64,000 bases of DNA from Artemisia argyi (GCA_030686995.1 CM060692.1:17713465-17777464), one strand, 5' to 3'; shown: positions 25,199 through 36,976, counted from the first letter of the stretch. The notes: generated from the sequence alone by a model not told the origin. Numbers and translations: made by a program.

Positions 25199-25208
25199 GC
25201 TATATAAA
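25199..25208 (+). promoter_or_regulatory. TATA box of the Hsp70 gene
   Basis: GCTATATAAAG stands about 90 bp before the ATG at 25297, in a suitable place for a short leader. Confidence 0.6.
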
Positions 25209-25296
25209 GTCACGTACATAATACATATGGTAGAGAAATTCAACTTACATTATTACATTGAATTATCATCATAGCTTCAGGAATACATATTACTCT

Positions 25297-25504
25297 ATGG
25301 GGAGTACACCGGCGATCGGCATTGACCTGGGAACAACTTACTCGTGTGTAGCTGTTTGGAAGAATGACCGGATTGAAATTGTACCGAATGATCAAGGCAA
25401 TAGAACAACACCATCTTGTGTTGCTTTCACTCGTGCAGATCGTCTCATTGGCGATGCAGCCAAGAATCAACAAGCAATGAATTCTAGAAACACCATCATT
25501 GGTC

Positions 25505-25542
<38 letters not shown>

Positions 25543-25563
25543 AAAATATGCTTTTTGTAAAAC

Positions 25564-25642
<79 letters not shown>

Positions 25643-27374
25643 TCATAGGGAAGAGATCTAGTGAGAAGAGAATTTATGCTATCATGTATCGTTATATTGA
25701 TGAATTTAACCTAAACTCTTTCATATGTGTGCATGATGCATGAGTCTGAAAACTAAAAGTTGAGTCTAGGATATATCCCACTTGATCCTTATCTGCATAT
25801 TCCATATTAACTATCTGTTAATACTTATATTTTCAGATGCTAAAAGGTTAATTGGAAGGAATTACAGTGATTCCAAAGTGCAAGACGACATGAAATTGTG
25901 GCCTTTCAAGGTGATACAAGGGCCTTCCGACGCACCAAAGGTTGTTGTCACCTACAAAGGTCAAGAGCAGGAATTTACGGCTGAAGAAATTTCTTCCATG
26001 ATTCTTGGCAAGATGAAAGAAACCGCTGAGGCATACCTAGGAGAAGATGTGAAAGAAGCTGTCGTAACAGTCCCTGCTTATTTTAATGATTCACAACGTC
26101 AAGCTACCAAGGATGCAGGGACTATTGCTGGCTTAAATGTCATCCGCATGATCAACGAACCTACTGCAGCCGCAATAACTTATGGTCTAGATAGTAAGAA
26201 GTCTCTCAAGCTGAATGTTGCCGTCTTTGATTTGGGTGGTGGTACTTTTGATGTTTCTCTGATGTCCATTGAGGGAGCGGGTCGTAACAAGTTTGAGGTG
26301 ATAGCTGTTTCGGGTAATACTCGTTTAGGAGGTGAGGATTTTGATAATCGCATGGTGGATCACTGTGTTCGCGACTTCAAAAGAAGATTTGACAAGGATG
26401 TGAAAGGGAACCAAAGAGCATTAGGGAGGTTGAGAGCAGCTTGTGAGAAAGCAAAAAGGATTCTCTCATCCGCTACTGAGACGTCGATCGAATTGGATTG
26501 CTTGCATGAGGGGATTGACTTTTCAATAAAATTCACTCGAGCTAAATTCGAAGATCTTAACATGAGCTTGTTCAATAGTTGCATTGAGACTTTAGACAAG
26601 TGTTTAAAGGATGCAAGTATGGATAAATTACGCGTAGATGAGATTGTTCTAGTAGGTGGCTCAACTAGGATACCAATGGTCCAGCGTATGTTGCAAGAAT
26701 ATTTTAATGGGAAGGAGCTTTGTAAGAGTGTCAATCCTGATGAGGCTGTTGCATATGGTGCAGCGGTTCTGGCTGCAAAGTTAAGTGGAAAAAACAGTGT
26801 TCGTGATTTGTTGCTCGTTGACGTCACTCCCTTGTCACTTGGTGTAGAAGTACTTGGAGAATTATTTGAAGCTATGATCCCACGTAACACTCCAATACCT
26901 ACAAAGACATATAAAACTTTTTGTCCAGCTCGTGACTACCAATCTGTGGCATTTTTCCAGGTGTATCAGGGTGAAAGAAAAAGATCTAGGGATAACCATT
27001 TGTTGGGGAACTTTACAATTTCTGGAATTCCTCCTGCCCCCTCCCGGTATTCGGAAATCGAGACTTGCTTTGACATAGATGCAAATGGTATCCTCACAGT
27101 CACAGCGAAGTTATTATCGACTGGTAAGATGGAAAAACTCACCATTACTAACAAAAATGGAAGACTCTCCACGTTAGAGATTGAAAATATGGTAAAAGAT
27201 TCCGAAAAGTACAAGGACGAGGACGAAGAATTCAGGAAGAAAGCGTATACTACATACCAGGCAACACAGGGTTTCACATCAGAGGATTACTTAAATTGCA
27301 TGAACAATAAGCACATGCGCCCAAAGAGCTTGAAGAACAAGTTAACCAACTGGTGCAGACGCTTAATTAGTTAA
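25297..27374 (+). CDS. HSP70: cytosolic-type Hsp70 chaperone with a truncated, divergent C-terminus (two exons)
   Basis: The CDS is 25297-25501 joined to 25837-27374, giving 580 aa. The intron has a GT donor after ...NTII and a TTTTCAG acceptor before DAKRLIG, and splits the Asp codon at the place typical of plant cytosolic Hsp70 genes. All three family signatures are present: [12 protein letters not shown] (about 7-18), [14 protein letters not shown] (about 198-211) and [14 protein letters not shown] (about 338-351). The interdomain linker [13 protein letters not shown] is near 392. The substrate-binding beta domain is recognisable ([24 protein letters not shown]). After about residue 530 the normal helical lid is replaced by unrelated residues, and the terminal EEVD that binds TPR co-chaperones is missing. 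Usual length is about 650 aa. ATP binding is probably retained; client holding and Hop/CHIP contacts are doubtful. Confidence 0.88.
25507..25640. repeat. poly(T) run and (AT)n microsatellite in the Hsp70 intron
   Basis: About 30 T close to the donor, then an (AT)n run of about 70 bp from about 25567 to 25640. Both lie wholly within the 335-bp intron. Confidence 0.95.
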
Positions 27375-28041
27375 GTTTGAACATTAGTAACATATATCCC
27401 ATATGTGAGTTTTTGTTTTATCAACATGCTTTTTCATGTGTTGTTACATTTGTACTTTTTTTACATCTTCGGAAACTGGTCGAGTATATGTTGTGTGCAG
27501 TGATGTCTTTTTTTTTTTTTTTTGGCTGGGGAGAGGTTATGAATATATTATCACCAGCAACAACAGAACCAACAATTTAAGAAATTAAGCAACATACAAC
27601 TAGCTAATCAGATGCAAAATCAGCAGCCACTTCTATGCCAATAAAACCATCAGTTTAATAAAAGATTACGGTAGTGTCTAGATAAGGGGGACAATTAGTA
27701 TGTTGAAAAAATTAACGGTTGAAGATTTTACCATAAAGGACTTTAACGGTCTTGAACTTTAAGGATGTGACACGAACAAGAATAGAAATTATCCATACAT
27801 ATTGACATTAGAAGAATAACAGGTTCAGGAAAACATACCGAAGATAGAAGTTTACAACAAGAACCAGCCAAGTGCGCGGTTTTATAGAAGTGAGATTAAC
27901 GTATCTGACTATTCTTTGAAGGGTGATTACGAAATTTGTCACTTTTTCAAGTTTTCCGCTATATGACATTACATTATTCAAAATACTCAGCTATACAGTC
28001 AAGTGATGGAATTGTCCAGAAATTTCAGAGACCTGCTTTAA
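27375..28041. other. 3' flanks of two convergent genes
   Basis: The Hsp70 gene ends at 27374 and the KH/CaaX gene ends at 28042 on the other strand, so this stretch holds both 3' UTRs and terminators. A poly(T) run lies at about 27508-27524. AATAAA-like words occur, but none can be assigned with confidence. Confidence 0.5.
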
Positions 28042-31000
28042 TCACATAATACTACAGCCATTTGCATTCTCATCACTCAAAGTCTCGTACCATCGGTTAC
28101 CACAACTCCCATATCCACCACCATATGGTCCACCACATCCACCGCCATATGGTCCATATCCACCACCATATGGTCCATATCCACCAAATCCATCACCATA
28201 TGATCCATATCCACCAGCAACATATCTGCTATCACCGATATCTCCAGCCGCCACTTGCTTTTTCCCCTCAATGGAATCATGGACATTGTCAGTGGCCTTT
28301 TCGTCCACTCCCCTTTGCTTCATCCACATAAACTTTCCACAACGAAACACCAACTCCTTTTGGTCCTCTGCTCCCTTTACCTTTTTCCACAGAAAGTCAT
28401 CACCCAACCTAAACTCCAGCTTCTCAGGCCTCTTTGAAGCTTTGGGTTCTTTCCCCTATAACAAAATTGATAGGATCACAATTACAGCAGATATTACTTG
28501 ACCAAACCAAAATCCAAAACAGCTAAAACATAAATTGCCCATTGAAACAAGTCCAAAGCACCAATAATCATTATACAGTATCAAACCAGAAAGTATTCAA
28601 ATAAAATTGAAATCTCCTGAATGTTTTTTTAGGGATTAGAATGGAAAAAACCTCACCTTAGACACAATGCTGTTGATCATAATCCTTGCAAGATTGATAT
28701 TCCTACGAGTACCACTTATTTGAATGTGTATCACATTTGTTGTCCCGTCAGATGAAGGCTGAGATCCATCAAGCTGAATGTGTTTAAAATGTTAGCATTA
28801 GCACTATGTTGTGTGTTCAAATATCAAAGATAAGTGTAAATAAAACAGTATACGACTCTCATTCGTTCAAATATTAAAGACAAGTAATAGATCACAAACC
28901 TCCAACCAGGTTAAAGTCTCTGCTTCAATTTCTACAAGAGTTTTCTTGCAAAACAAATGAGCAGCCTGTAGGTTTATACATAGACACAAGCAACAAGACT
29001 TCAGTAAAAGTACCAATTGACAGATTGTTTTTGATTCATTAGTTAGTAACATAACGCATTAAGAAAATAATAGAGTAATAAATTAATTTTCTTTAGTTTA
29101 AATAGGTTTACTACCTTCTGTGAAGGAATTACCAATGCTTCTTGAGAGATAAATGTCGACATCAAAGGTACTGGAACACATCGGCCATCATAAATCTGCA
29201 CAGAACGGAGCCACAGTTAGATGAAATTAGTCAAATCGTACATTAAGGGGTGTGGATATCAAAATAGGAATATAGATTGACCTCTTTAATCGCCTCTTCA
29301 ATGAGCTGTTTCGCTAGCCTAATTTGTGCAACAGTGCGTGCCGACAGTTCAATTTGTGCATGATGATAATTCAGTGTTAAATCAGTGAGAATTGCTATTG
29401 AAGCCCCTGATTGTCTATGAATGTTCCATAGCCTTGCATCTTGGTTTCCAGAAATCCTGGTGACCTATGAATAGAAAAAAATAATAAAAATAAAAATAGC
29501 ATAATACAAATGATCAAATGCGCATAGTTGACATGTAGAAAGATTTTTAGTACTTAACATCCACTGAAACTAACTTACATCTTTTGTACGGATTATGTGT
29601 AATTCCCTTGCCACTCCTTGAACCTCATATGGACCCGCTTCATCTGCATAATCAGATAATAATGGTTATGTTCCTGTCCAAACACTTAGTTTTAGTTTCT
29701 ACATGAATAATTTTTATCCATGTCTATATCCACCTCAATGCCAAGTTACCTTCAAATATATAATGTGTGTACAGATCAGGATCAGAAGAGTTTTGTTCAA
29801 CCCAGCCAATCAGAGAGTACTCATTTTGGAAGATATTTTGGCTAAACCGTGATCCTACCTTTAACTTAAAAACTTCTCATAAATTAGTTTTAGGTGTTTA
29901 TGAACTCCTTATATGGCTATAACATTTTGTAAACACAGATTTTTTTTATTTTTTAGGAACGGAAGTTTCATAAAAAAACTAGCATGGTTTAGCCATATAA
30001 GGTGTTCATAAACACCTAAACTAAGCTCCAACCACTGCACATTCTCAGACATTATAAACTGTATCTGAATTTCAACAATCCTAATCCAGTCATCCCACAG
30101 TACATGTAACTCTCAAAACTCAGCTTTACCACATAACATCCAGGTCAGCTAATACCTTAGTAAATGCAGAATCGGTATCCTTCCACCAAGAACCGGTAAG
30201 CGAACAAAATTTACAATTACAAGTTACATTCCTAACGACCTATCTCTACCACACAAACGAGTTTAACACACAACAAGAAGCAGTCACTACTCTGCTACCA
30301 TGCTTATGATGTAAATCAGACAAAATTTGTTTCTAAAAAGTATATGTTCTGAAGTCTAGATGTTACATGGCAATCATTATTAACTTGCCAAGGGTTAGTG
30401 AGTTCAACGACTCTCAAATAACACTGATGTAATGTATCATATAGTCTGTCTATGAGATTCTACTAAGAGGGAAACCATTTATCCCATTTTTCAGCATTAG
30501 CATGTTAGAATATCATCCATATAGAAAGTATGGCTTGACATTTAAAAAAAAAAAAAATGAAAGAAAGAAAAAAATGAAAGTATTACTCTATTATTTCTGT
30601 CCTGGCATCGTTATTCAGCTATCAAGTGAGATATAACTAGCAGTGGATTATGTGTTACGAGCGAAGAAGTAATTTGTGTTCAAAAATCAAAGTCAACAGC
30701 TTCAAGTGTAAATGATGAAAGGATAAAAACAGAGTAAAAACAGAGTAGGTCTTACAAACTTAAATATGTAACGCACTATATTTACTCAGACCATTATTTA
30801 CTCAGACAACCTAAATTTACATTTAAAGGAAAACAAAAACAAAACCTTCAGCGAGAACCTATTTGTACACTGAATTTATAATCAACTAATGTGTTCCCTT
30901 TATTAATACTATCAAACTTTAACGTAATTATTCGTACAAGCTCTATAATCTCTTTGTCATTTAAACCTAAACTTTAACTGGACAATAGATTAAAGTGCAG

Positions 31001-32024
31001 AAACCAGTTACAAAATGAGCAGAAGACAAAATGATTAAATAAACCTTCCTATTCGTCCAATGACTCTATTACCTACTAATGTGCCGTGAATATTACAAAC
31101 TTCGTCAATCTACTTATGCTATCCACGTGGATCAACGCAATTATTCATACAATCTCTATGTCATTTTAAACATCAAAAACTAAATTAAAATATCCGAGTA
31201 AAACGTCATAATAGGACAATAGATTAAAGCACAATAAACAGTTATACATTGAGCAGAAGGCAATCTGATTCAATTCTATCACTCAGTCACCGATTAATCC
31301 GCGTTTTACAACACTGATTTATACTATCGATGTGGCTTAACTCAGTTATTCATACAAGCTCCACAACCTAAAAGCAAAATTTTCGAGTATAACGACTTAA
31401 CAGTACAATAACACAATTCATACATCCAGCGTTTGAATTCAAATTCACTCGCAAAATAAAAGTATAAAACCTAAACTGATAATAAAACACGAAGCAGTAA
31501 CCGTACCTCCAATTCGTTTGTGATATTGCGGACCGTTATTCAGAAAGGCTCGGAAAACCAGTCCTCTTCGAGCAGCGGCTTCTCGTTCTTCCTGAGTAAG
31601 ATCTCTAATTGCGTGTTCTCTTATCCATCTATCACCTCCCTCTGAGCAAAATAATTCATAAATATAAGGTTCGATTTCGAAATAATCTATACTGAATACT
31701 CCGTATAAAATAGCCGTTACAAATTCACTCGAAATCACACAAACGAAAACCTAAATTGATCATAAACAGTTATAAATTGAGCAAGTAAGGCAAAGCGATT
31801 CGCACGATTTATTCACCTAAATTGATGATAAAACATGAAGCAGTGATAACGCGTAACCGTACCGAATTAGTTTATGATATAAAGTGCAAAATGATTCATA
31901 ACATGGATAAACTACGAAACGAAGCGGTAAATAAGCGTAATCGGTAAGTTCGCGGACCTCTTCTTCGAGCAGCTGCGTCTCGTTCTTCCTGCGTAATTCC
32001 TCGATTTACGCGTCTCTCGGCCAT
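28042..32024 (-). CDS. KH-domain-like protein with a Gly/Tyr-rich tail and a C-terminal CaaX box (eight exons)
   Basis: Exons on the minus strand: 32024-31958, 31641-31507, 29643-29579, 29464-29282, 29195-29115, 28965-28900, 28773-28657 and 28455-28042. All have GT-AG introns and the frame stays open for 375 aa. Exons 1 and 2 each carry a similar motif (ITQEERDAAARR, LTQEEREAAARR). Residues about 78-150 and 165-238 look like two KH folds (HRQSGASIAIL; NVIHIQISGTRRNINLARIM). Neither has a clean GxxG loop, so nucleic-acid binding is uncertain. Residues about 308-360 repeat GGYGPYGG-like units. The end is LSDENANGCSIM; CSIM fits a CaaX farnesylation signal. The SDEN...CSIM ending is like that of heavy-metal-associated isoprenylated plant proteins, but no HMA domain is present. 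RNA binding and membrane attachment are inferences. Confidence 0.8.
29886..30022. mobile_element. fold-back MITE in the second intron of the KH/CaaX gene
   Basis: The arm at 29886-29918 (AGTTTTAGGTGTTTATGAAC, then CCTTATATGGCT) is mirrored at 29991-30022 (AGCCATATAAGG, then GTTCATAAACACCTAAACT). The loop is about 70 bp. Exact ends and target duplication are not clear. Confidence 0.7.
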
Positions 32025-32076
32025 TTCGAAAATTTGAAAATGATGCTGATGGTGTGAAGTGTGTGTTTGTTTTGTG

Positions 32077-32086
32077 TTTTTATAAG
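32077..32086 (-). promoter_or_regulatory. TATA box of the KH/CaaX gene
   Basis: On the minus strand CCCCTTATAAAAAC lies about 55 bp before the ATG at 32024. No other promoter motif is claimed. Confidence 0.5.
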
Positions 32087-32842
32087 GGGGTTTTATTGGC
32101 GGGAAAGCTGTTACATTTTAGTCCCTATAGTTTTTCAAGTTTGACGGAAAAGCAGTGTCACGCGATCCGTGCTTTTTGATGACGTGGCGTTGACCAGTCA
32201 ATGTCTCATGAGATATTTTTGATAGCTGGTGATGGATTCGGGTTTTAAAAAGACCCGGTGCACAATTTTTTGAACCGGTGCAGTTAAGAAAAATGGGAGT
32301 GTTTTTACGAAAATTAGCGCTACGAAAGATAATTCTACAGGGTCGCGTGACATATCCTTTTAGTGAGTTAGTTCCATCATTATGTACATGCTGTGTGAAA
32401 AAATTGTGGTTTATAAAAGTATGAATAAACGAAAACAATTGTATAGGAGCAGGAATAATAATAGAGGTGGGTGATGGTTTATGCGATGGTGGAGGTTGCA
32501 TAGTTGTGGCCAAAATTTTTACCGGCAATAGTGGCGGTTATTTTTATGTGAGGACACTGGCAGTCATGCTTCCGAAAACATCCATACCTCTGAAATCCAC
32601 CAATAATATCATTCCACCTCATTCATACTTTTTCCATACCTCCCAACCCCATTTTAGTGGCAATCATGCCTTTTTCATACCTCCCAACTTTTTTTTTTTT
32701 TTTTTTTTTTTTAATAATAAATTAAATTAAACAATTTAAATAAAACATAAATATTTCATTAATAACTAAAATAAAATTACATAATACTTAAAAAAAAAAC
32801 ATAACTAAAAGAAAATTACATTAGTAAAAAAAAATGAAATAA
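32087..32842. other. intergenic; likely transposon ends
   Basis: TTTTAGTCCCTATAGTTT near 32115 resembles the end of a common plant Mutator-like MITE, but no partner end is visible. The minus-strand frame at 32118-32528 has no motif and is taken as chance. A poly(T) run of about 20 lies at 32693-32712, just downstream of the transposase gene. The left end of the transposase-bearing element should lie here but was not resolved. Confidence 0.4.
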
Positions 32843-34289
32843 CTAATCATCGAGATATGTTAAGTTTTGAGCATCTACGTGGTCCGTAAGATCATATAGG
32901 AGTCGGTAATGCAATTGTTCGTCGATTAACTCCGGTAATACAGTATCGTCATAAACTGGCGCGACTGGCGGATCCATTATATGAACCGGTGATATTGCCA
33001 TCCCATCGTCTTTTAAAATCATATTGTGAAATATGATACACGTATAAACGATTTGTCGAATCTTTTCAACCGACATTGCCCGGAGAGGACGAGCAAGAAT
33101 CATCCACTTATTTTTAAGACGACCAAAAGCTCGCTCGATATCTTTTCTTGCAGACTCTTGTAGCCTTTTAAATCTCTTTTCATTCAATTCAACCGGATGC
33201 TTGTATGCTTTAACAAACGTTGACCATGTAGGATAGATTCCATCGGTAAGATAATAACCACGTTTGTAAAACCGTCCATTTACATGAAATGAACTGTTTG
33301 CCGCCGTTCCGTTTCGCTCCGTAAGATACAATGGTGACTGATTCAAAACATTGATATCGTTGTTTGCACCAGGAGGACCAAAAAACGAATGCCAAATCCA
33401 CAAATCGTAAGAAGCGACGGCTTCAAGCATAATAGTTGGGTATTGATGATCACCTCGCTTATATTGACCTTTCAAATGCCTAGGACAATTACGCCAATGG
33501 AAATGGGTACAATCAATGCTACCAAGCATTCCAGGAATGTGATGTTGATCTTCATGGAACTCGTATAAGCGTGCAATGTCATGAGATGTAGGCCTACGTA
33601 AGAACTCTCGACCATATAATTGAATAATCGCTTGGCAAAAATGATCAAGGCATTCTCCTATAAAAAAATAAATAACAATAACATAAAAAAATATATATAA
33701 CGCTAACTTTATAAAAAAATAAACAACAATAACATAAAAAAAATATATATAACGCTAACTTTATAAAAAAATAAATAACAATAACATAAAAAAAATATAT
33801 ATAACGCTAACTTATAAAAAAAATTAATAACAATAAGTTTAAAAAATATTTCACCTGACGTTCGGCGCGCCATGTTTAAATAGTCATCAAATCTATCTGA
33901 GGTTCACCCGTTGCGAGTTGCCTAATGGCCGATGTGCATTTTTGTAATGCCGTGAAACTTTTTTTTCCCCTCGCATCTAAGCCCTCTTGAAACCATTCGA
34001 AATTCGCTTCAACATCACCAACAACTCTTAAAAACAAGCTTTTATTCATACGAAACCGTTCACGAAAACGTTCGTCGTTAAACTTTGGACGTTCAACGAA
34101 ATAATCATTCATAAGGGTTCGTAAAGCTTGTTCACGAAAACGAGTTACATACTCCCGACTTTCGGTAGAGCGTGCCGTGTCGTCAATTGCATCGTACGCG
34201 GCTAATAAGGTTTCTAGGGTGCTACCGGATGGCACTAGTTCGGACAATTCGCCGGGGGGACTCACTAATGATTCGGACGAAGAAGACAT
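32843..34289 (-). pseudogene. PIF/Harbinger transposase (DDE_Tnp_4 / HARBI1-like), one frameshift
   Basis: Two exons on the minus strand: 34289-33856 and 33657-32843. The second exon, joined at [11 protein letters not shown], carries the whole catalytic core. The presumed acidic residues are Asp in [11 protein letters not shown], Asp in [12 protein letters not shown] and Glu in [13 protein letters not shown]. These enzymes excise and insert PIF/Harbinger elements at TWA targets, together with a Myb-like ORF1 partner. The first exon starts MSSSSESLVSPPGELSE and contains the usual helix-turn-helix-like region (FRERFRMNKSLFLRVV). Near 33895 the frame changes: one frame ends after GEPQIDLMTI, while the next reads RFDDYLNMARRTS into the donor. 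The domain core itself is unbroken, so the loss may be recent. Confidence 0.85.
33661..33815. repeat. 52-bp tandem repeat in the transposase intron
   Basis: ATATATAACGCTAACTT recurs with an exact period of 52 bp (CGCTAAC at 33701, 33753 and 33805), giving three copies. Confidence 0.85.
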
Positions 34290-35044
34290 TGTAAGAAAAT
34301 GTATGTATTTGTGATTATTTGTGATAAAAATGTGAATTTCGTATATGTGAATTGGTTTATTTGTTGAATATATATAGGGGATTTTTTTTTTTTTTTTGTT
34401 TGGCCCAATACACGCTCCAAAACATCCCAACGTCTCTTTCATTAAATCATCAACGGTAACATTTTGCATTGGAATTGGGATGCTTCGGAGGCAAAAATTG
34501 CCGCTCAACCCATGCCGATTGCCATGCCGGTGGGGTGGCGGCGGTGTTTGCCGCCGGCATGGGCTTGCCGGTGAGGCATGCCGCCCCCACTGCCACCCTT
34601 CTGATGAAAAAAAGGTTTGGTAACTGAAGTGAGTGTTTGGTCATATATATGTGGGCTTTTACAATGGGCTTTTAAAACTTAGTATAAGAGCATTAGGTGT
34701 AGATGGGGTTGCCTCCTCATTCGGGTCTTACTCTCGCCACATCACCAAACACCTCAACTTCAACTATCTACAATAAACCCCCCTCACCAAACAACAAACA
34801 TCAACTTTCCTATTAGGGCCCCACCTCTTACACATTTATTTTTTTATTCATTTCATTAAGAAAATTAAATTCTTTTCACAAATACTAAAAAATAACAAAA
34901 CATACTAATTTTATTTCATCAAATAAAAAAGTTACAATACGGAAAAAAAAAACGATACGAGAAAAAAAAACACGCATAGAATATGGAAAAGAAAATATGA
35001 TACGAAAAAAAAAACATACGATACTAATATGAAAATAAAACATT

Positions 35045-36240
35045 TTATGCGTCATCTTCGCGGTCGAGACTTTGGTATTTCTGAGTTATTCTTGCTTGTC
35101 TCTTGCGAATTACTTCGGCTCTAACCGGGTCAGTAACCGTGTTTGGATCGAGCATTAGCATCTGCATATCCTGTCACTCCAACGCCGCAGCTTCTTTCTC
35201 GAACACCTTTTCCTCCCACTTTCTCCGCGCCTCGTAACAAGCCGTTTGAGCGTCTTTTGCTTGATTATACTTTTTGGATAATTGTCCCGAAAAAGTACTC
35301 GTTTGACTCCCACCGAAACTCGCCGCACTCGACGTTTCCGTCGACTTTTGTTTCTTTCCGGGTCGCCTGTTGTTTCTTTCGGGACGAGGTCGTTTGTCCG
35401 GCCCGAATATATCCTCAAGTCATGTAATGTCTAGAGGTTCTTCAGCATCCCATGTCGGGTAGCGTTTCAGGATCTCCCAAACGTGAACCAAAGTGAAACC
35501 CCTCTGTCCAAAACGTTGTGAGAAGTTCGTTTTGGCATTCTCGACATGATCATGATCATTTTCACCACTGCGACGCTCTAAATGTTTATAAATAGCATTG
35601 AATTTTTGGCAGTCGGCATTGATCCTTGACCATTTACCGGATAGCATGTTTTTGGTTCGAGGGGCTTCAGCAGTCCGCTCTTTGAAAAGTGCATGAATTT
35701 CGTTCCAAAAGAATTCATTCTCTTTGTCATTTCCCAGATCTTCGTCTTGGGAAACTTCTATCCACGCTTCCGCAAGAATCGTTTCTTCTTGTTTGGACCA
35801 CAACTTTCGCGCACGCGTATGAGCAGCTTCTTCCAAGTCATCGTCATCGTCCACGTCCAAATTTACGACGTTTTTTCCTCTTTGGGCTTTGGTTTTTTTT
35901 CCTCGGCCTTTGGGCGGTGATCGTGCCTTAGGTACTTTAAACGTACCTTGAGATGGTTGATGGTTGTGGTGGTTGTGATGGAGGAAAAGTGGATGGTTGA
36001 TTCGGGTTATAAAATTGTGGCGACGAATTGAATTGTTGTTGACTTGCGAATCCTTGTTGAAACGCATATTGTTGGTTACGGTAAATGTCATTCGGATTTA
36101 ATGGTTTTCGAACCGTATGGCGGTGAAGGGTTTGGACTTTGAGACGAGGGACTAGAAGAGTTTGAGGCTCCCCCGTATTGACGTTGGTTTGACGTTAGGA
36201 GGTTCGTGAAATAACCTCCTTCGTTCGGGTTTTGAGACAT
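35045..36240 (-). pseudogene. PIF/Harbinger ORF1 (Myb/SANT-like, NAM-associated C-terminal domain), decayed
   Basis: It starts at the ATG MSQNPNEGGYF (36240) and continues through a Gln/Pro/Asn-rich segment in a second frame. It then has a SANT/Myb-like helix region (WSKQEETILAEAWIEVSQD, FFWNEIHALF, GKWSRINADCQKFNAIY) and ends with the conserved FEKEAAALE / KYQSLDRE-type C-terminus at 35045. Such proteins bind the element's ends and recruit the DDE transposase. The copy needs two frame changes (near 36095 and about 35940) and has stops after PLDIT and after AAALE, so it is not functional as it stands. Confidence 0.75.
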
Positions 36241-36338
36241 TTTTGTTTTGATTAGGAGAAGAGGTATAGAAATTTTTAGTTTAGATTGTTGAATGTAGTG
36301 AAGAGAAGTGAAAAGAAGATTAGTATTTATAGTGTTTA

Positions 36339-36341
<3 letters not shown>

Positions 36342-36385
<44 letters not shown>
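36342..36385. repeat. poly(A) run just upstream of ORF1
   Basis: About 44 A within the PIF/Harbinger element, in the region before the ORF1 start. Confidence 0.95.
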
Positions 36386-36386
<1 letters not shown>

Positions 36387-36893
36387 GTTGTAAAATAAAC
36401 GGTAATATATTTCCACTTTCCACTTCTTTCTCCACCGTAAACCTGCACCTTTGTCAGTTTTTTGGTTCTCCGTGGCCACGGGGAGGTGACCAACAACGAG
36501 CATCGGCGAGGGTGATTTGGTGTAGCGGCGAGCTATGGCTCGCCGTTGATGGAGCCAGGTCCGACGGCGAAGGGGACGGCTAGCCCTACACCTAGTGCTC
36601 TAATTATCGTTATTTCACTATTTGAGCGAGAAATTTATAAGAGATAAAAATAGATAATTAACTCAAGTATATTTAACTTGTCCTTTTTTCATTATATACC
36701 TGAATTTTTGATATTTTACTTTTATATGTATTATGACCATTTTACCTTTACTTTTAAAGAATAAGGATTAAATGGTTATTGAATGGTCAAAAAATACACA
36801 CAAAGGTCAAAATATCAAAATTTGGGTATGTAATAAGTTAATAACAACAAAATTTTTTACACAAAGGTGAAAATATCAAAGTTTGGGTATATA

Positions 36894-36930
<37 letters not shown>

Positions 36931-36954
36931 TTTTTTTTTTTTTTTTTTTTTTTT
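36894..36954. repeat. poly(A) followed by poly(T)
   Basis: About 30 A, a CC, then about 26 T, forming a simple hairpin-capable palindrome. It could be expansion of a short A/T-rich junction. Confidence 0.9.
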
Positions 36955-36976
36955 GGATTAAGTGGGTGGACCCTTT

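Larger units (their letters stand above)
34688..36600 (-). mobile_element. PIF/Harbinger element carrying only ORF1
   Basis: The ends are inverted repeats: GAGCATTAGGTGTAG at 34688 and its near-complement CTACACCTAGTGCTC ending at 36600. The triplet TAA lies directly outside both (34685-34687 and 36601-36603), the TWA-type duplication typical of PIF/Harbinger. Inside is a decayed Myb/SANT-type ORF1 and no transposase. The transposase gene at 32843-34289 lies outside these ends. Confidence 0.85.

Noticed and set aside
26360..26890. 176-codon minus-strand frame within Hsp70
   Set aside because: Antisense shadow of the conserved Hsp70 exon.
28062..28331. His-rich + strand frame (HIHHHMVH repeats)
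   Set aside because: It is the antisense of the Gly/Tyr-rich repeat in the last exon of the KH/CaaX gene.
32118..32528. 136-codon minus-strand frame
   Set aside because: No domain, overlaps transposon-end-like sequence, and has no start or promoter support.
32540..34610. GGCAGT/ACTGCC words as TIRs of the transposase-bearing Harbinger element
   Set aside because: The match is short and imperfect and no TWA duplication accompanies it.
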